Source of the DNA: Spirochaetaceae bacterium
GTDB taxonomy: Bacteria > Spirochaetota > Spirochaetia > SZUA-6 > Fen-1364
Reading direction: 5' to 3'
Length of the DNA: 6,612 bases
NCBI GenBank assembly: GCA_003154555.1
Contig: PMDT01000053.1
Coordinates: forward strand, 230 to 6,841
The notes beneath the pieces were generated by a model, which worked only from the letters and a program-made list of their open reading frames with translations, ran no database searches and was not told where the DNA came from. Positions 5,933 through 6,612 of this stretch are shown here, piece by piece. Both the position numbers and the translations under genes were made by a program. Position 1 is the first letter of the stretch. Each line of letters opens with the position of its first letter.

Positions 5933-6612
5933 GTGCAAGAGGATGTGATCCTCGACATCATCAACGTCACAAAAGAGTTCCCCGGCGTCACCGCTTTGAA
6001 GGACGTCTCCATCAAGGTGAAGCGCGGTGAGATCCACGGCCTCTGCGGAGAGAACGGCGCGGGGAAATCCACGCTGATGAAGATTCTCTGCGGGGTCTAT
6101 CCTTATGGCGCGTACGAGGGGAAGGTCATCTACGAAGGGAAGGAGCTGCGGCTGGGCGCCGGCTCGATCCGCCACGCCATCGAGGAAGGGATCGCCATCG
6201 TCTACCAGGAGCTTACGCTCATCCCGAAGATGACGGTGGGGGAGAACGTCTATCTGGGCAAGGAACCGCGCAACGGGTCCATCATCGACTGGAACAAGAT
6301 CTATTCCCAGACGGGCGCCCTTCTCAAGAAATACAAGCTCTCCGTCAGCCCCAGCGCGGTCATCACTGACCTCGGGGTCGGGCAGATGCAGATGACGGAG
6401 ATCGCCAAGGCGCTGTCGGAGAAGGCCGACATCCTCATCCTCGACGAGCCGACCTCGGCCCTCTCCGAGGCGGAAGTCGACAAGCTCATGGAAATACTGC
6501 ATACGCTGAAATCCCTCGGCGTCACCTGCATATACATCTCGCACAAGCTCCAGGAGTTCTTCCGCATCACGGACACGGTCACCGTGCTCCGCGACGGCAA
6601 GGTCGTCACGAC
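5933..6612 (+). CDS. xylG: Sugar ABC transporter ATP-binding protein (XylG type), N-terminal part
   Basis: The ATPase that powers sugar uptake together with the upstream binding protein and a permease expected downstream. Family members carry two ABC domains in about 500 residues. The window holds 226 codons, essentially the first domain, and is cut at the right edge. Visible motifs: Walker A GENGAGKST (39-47), Q-loop VYQELTLIP (Q92), a signature-type LGVGQMQM (147-154), Walker B ILILDEPTSAL (D171-E172) and the switch histidine in YISHKL (His204). The run LCGVYPYGAYEGKV resembles the YPHGSYEG stretch of XylG/GguA and differs from RbsA and MglA as I recall them. The signature has G148 where relatives often have S or G. 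GTG 5933 is taken as the start: GGGGG at 5922-5926 gives a weak ribosome site 6 bases away. A GTG at 5945 is the alternative. It lies 74 bases after the binding-protein stop, on the same operon. Confidence 0.9.
   Translation, partial: MQEDVILDIINVTKEFPGVTALKDVSIKVKRGEIHGLCGENGAGKSTLMKILCGVYPYGAYEGKVIYEGKELRLGAGSIRHAIEEGIAIVYQELTLIPKMTVGENVYLGKEPRNGSIIDWNKIYSQTGALLKKYKLSVSPSAVITDLGVGQMQMTEIAKALSEKADILILDEPTSALSEAEVDKLMEILHTLKSLGVTCIYISHKLQEFFRITDTVTVLRDGKVVT

Overview
The window is GC-rich bacterial DNA, apart from one visibly AT-richer gap. It holds five protein genes: two are cut by the window edges and three are complete. The sugar-binding protein carries a lipoprotein signal (L-T-S-C) rather than a free periplasmic signal, the regulator is of the sigma-54 type, and the acyl-CoA ligase is of the small bacterial FAA1-like sort. 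Together these would fit a spirochaete or another bacterium with lipidated binding proteins. That placement is an impression from recalled relatives, not a result.

Left part (1-994, minus strand): the N-terminal 331 codons of an AMP-forming acyl-CoA synthetase, running off the left edge. A 255-base divergent spacer (995-1249) follows. It contains a perfect 15-bp inverted repeat 60 bp apart and a sigma-70-like promoter pointing right.

Centre (1250-4395, plus strand): a two-component pair in one transcription unit, separated by 5 bases. The first gene is a membrane histidine kinase with an extracytoplasmic sensor domain, HAMP, HisKA and HATPase domains. The second is an NtrC-class response regulator (REC, sigma-54-interacting AAA+ with an intact GAFTGA loop, Fis-type HTH).

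Gap 4396-4805: 410 bases without a credible gene. Near its right end lies a close match to the -24/-12 sigma-54 promoter consensus (TGGCACG-N4-TGGCT), with a strong Shine-Dalgarno just downstream. An 8+8 bp dyad lies about 70 bp upstream of the predicted transcription start, and a further copy of its half-site lies 31 bp before that.

Right part (4806-6612, plus strand): a XylF/ChvE-type sugar-binding lipoprotein, a very stable GC-rich stem-loop, then the first 226 codons of a XylG-type sugar ABC transporter ATPase.

The most interesting reading is that the kinase and its sigma-54 activator control the adjacent monosaccharide ABC transporter through the -24/-12 promoter. Sugar ABC importers of this class are more usually governed by one-component regulators (LacI, ROK, AraC families), so a sigma-54 two-component circuit on one would be notable. 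The promoter match and the intact GAFTGA loop are seen directly. The regulatory link is inferred.
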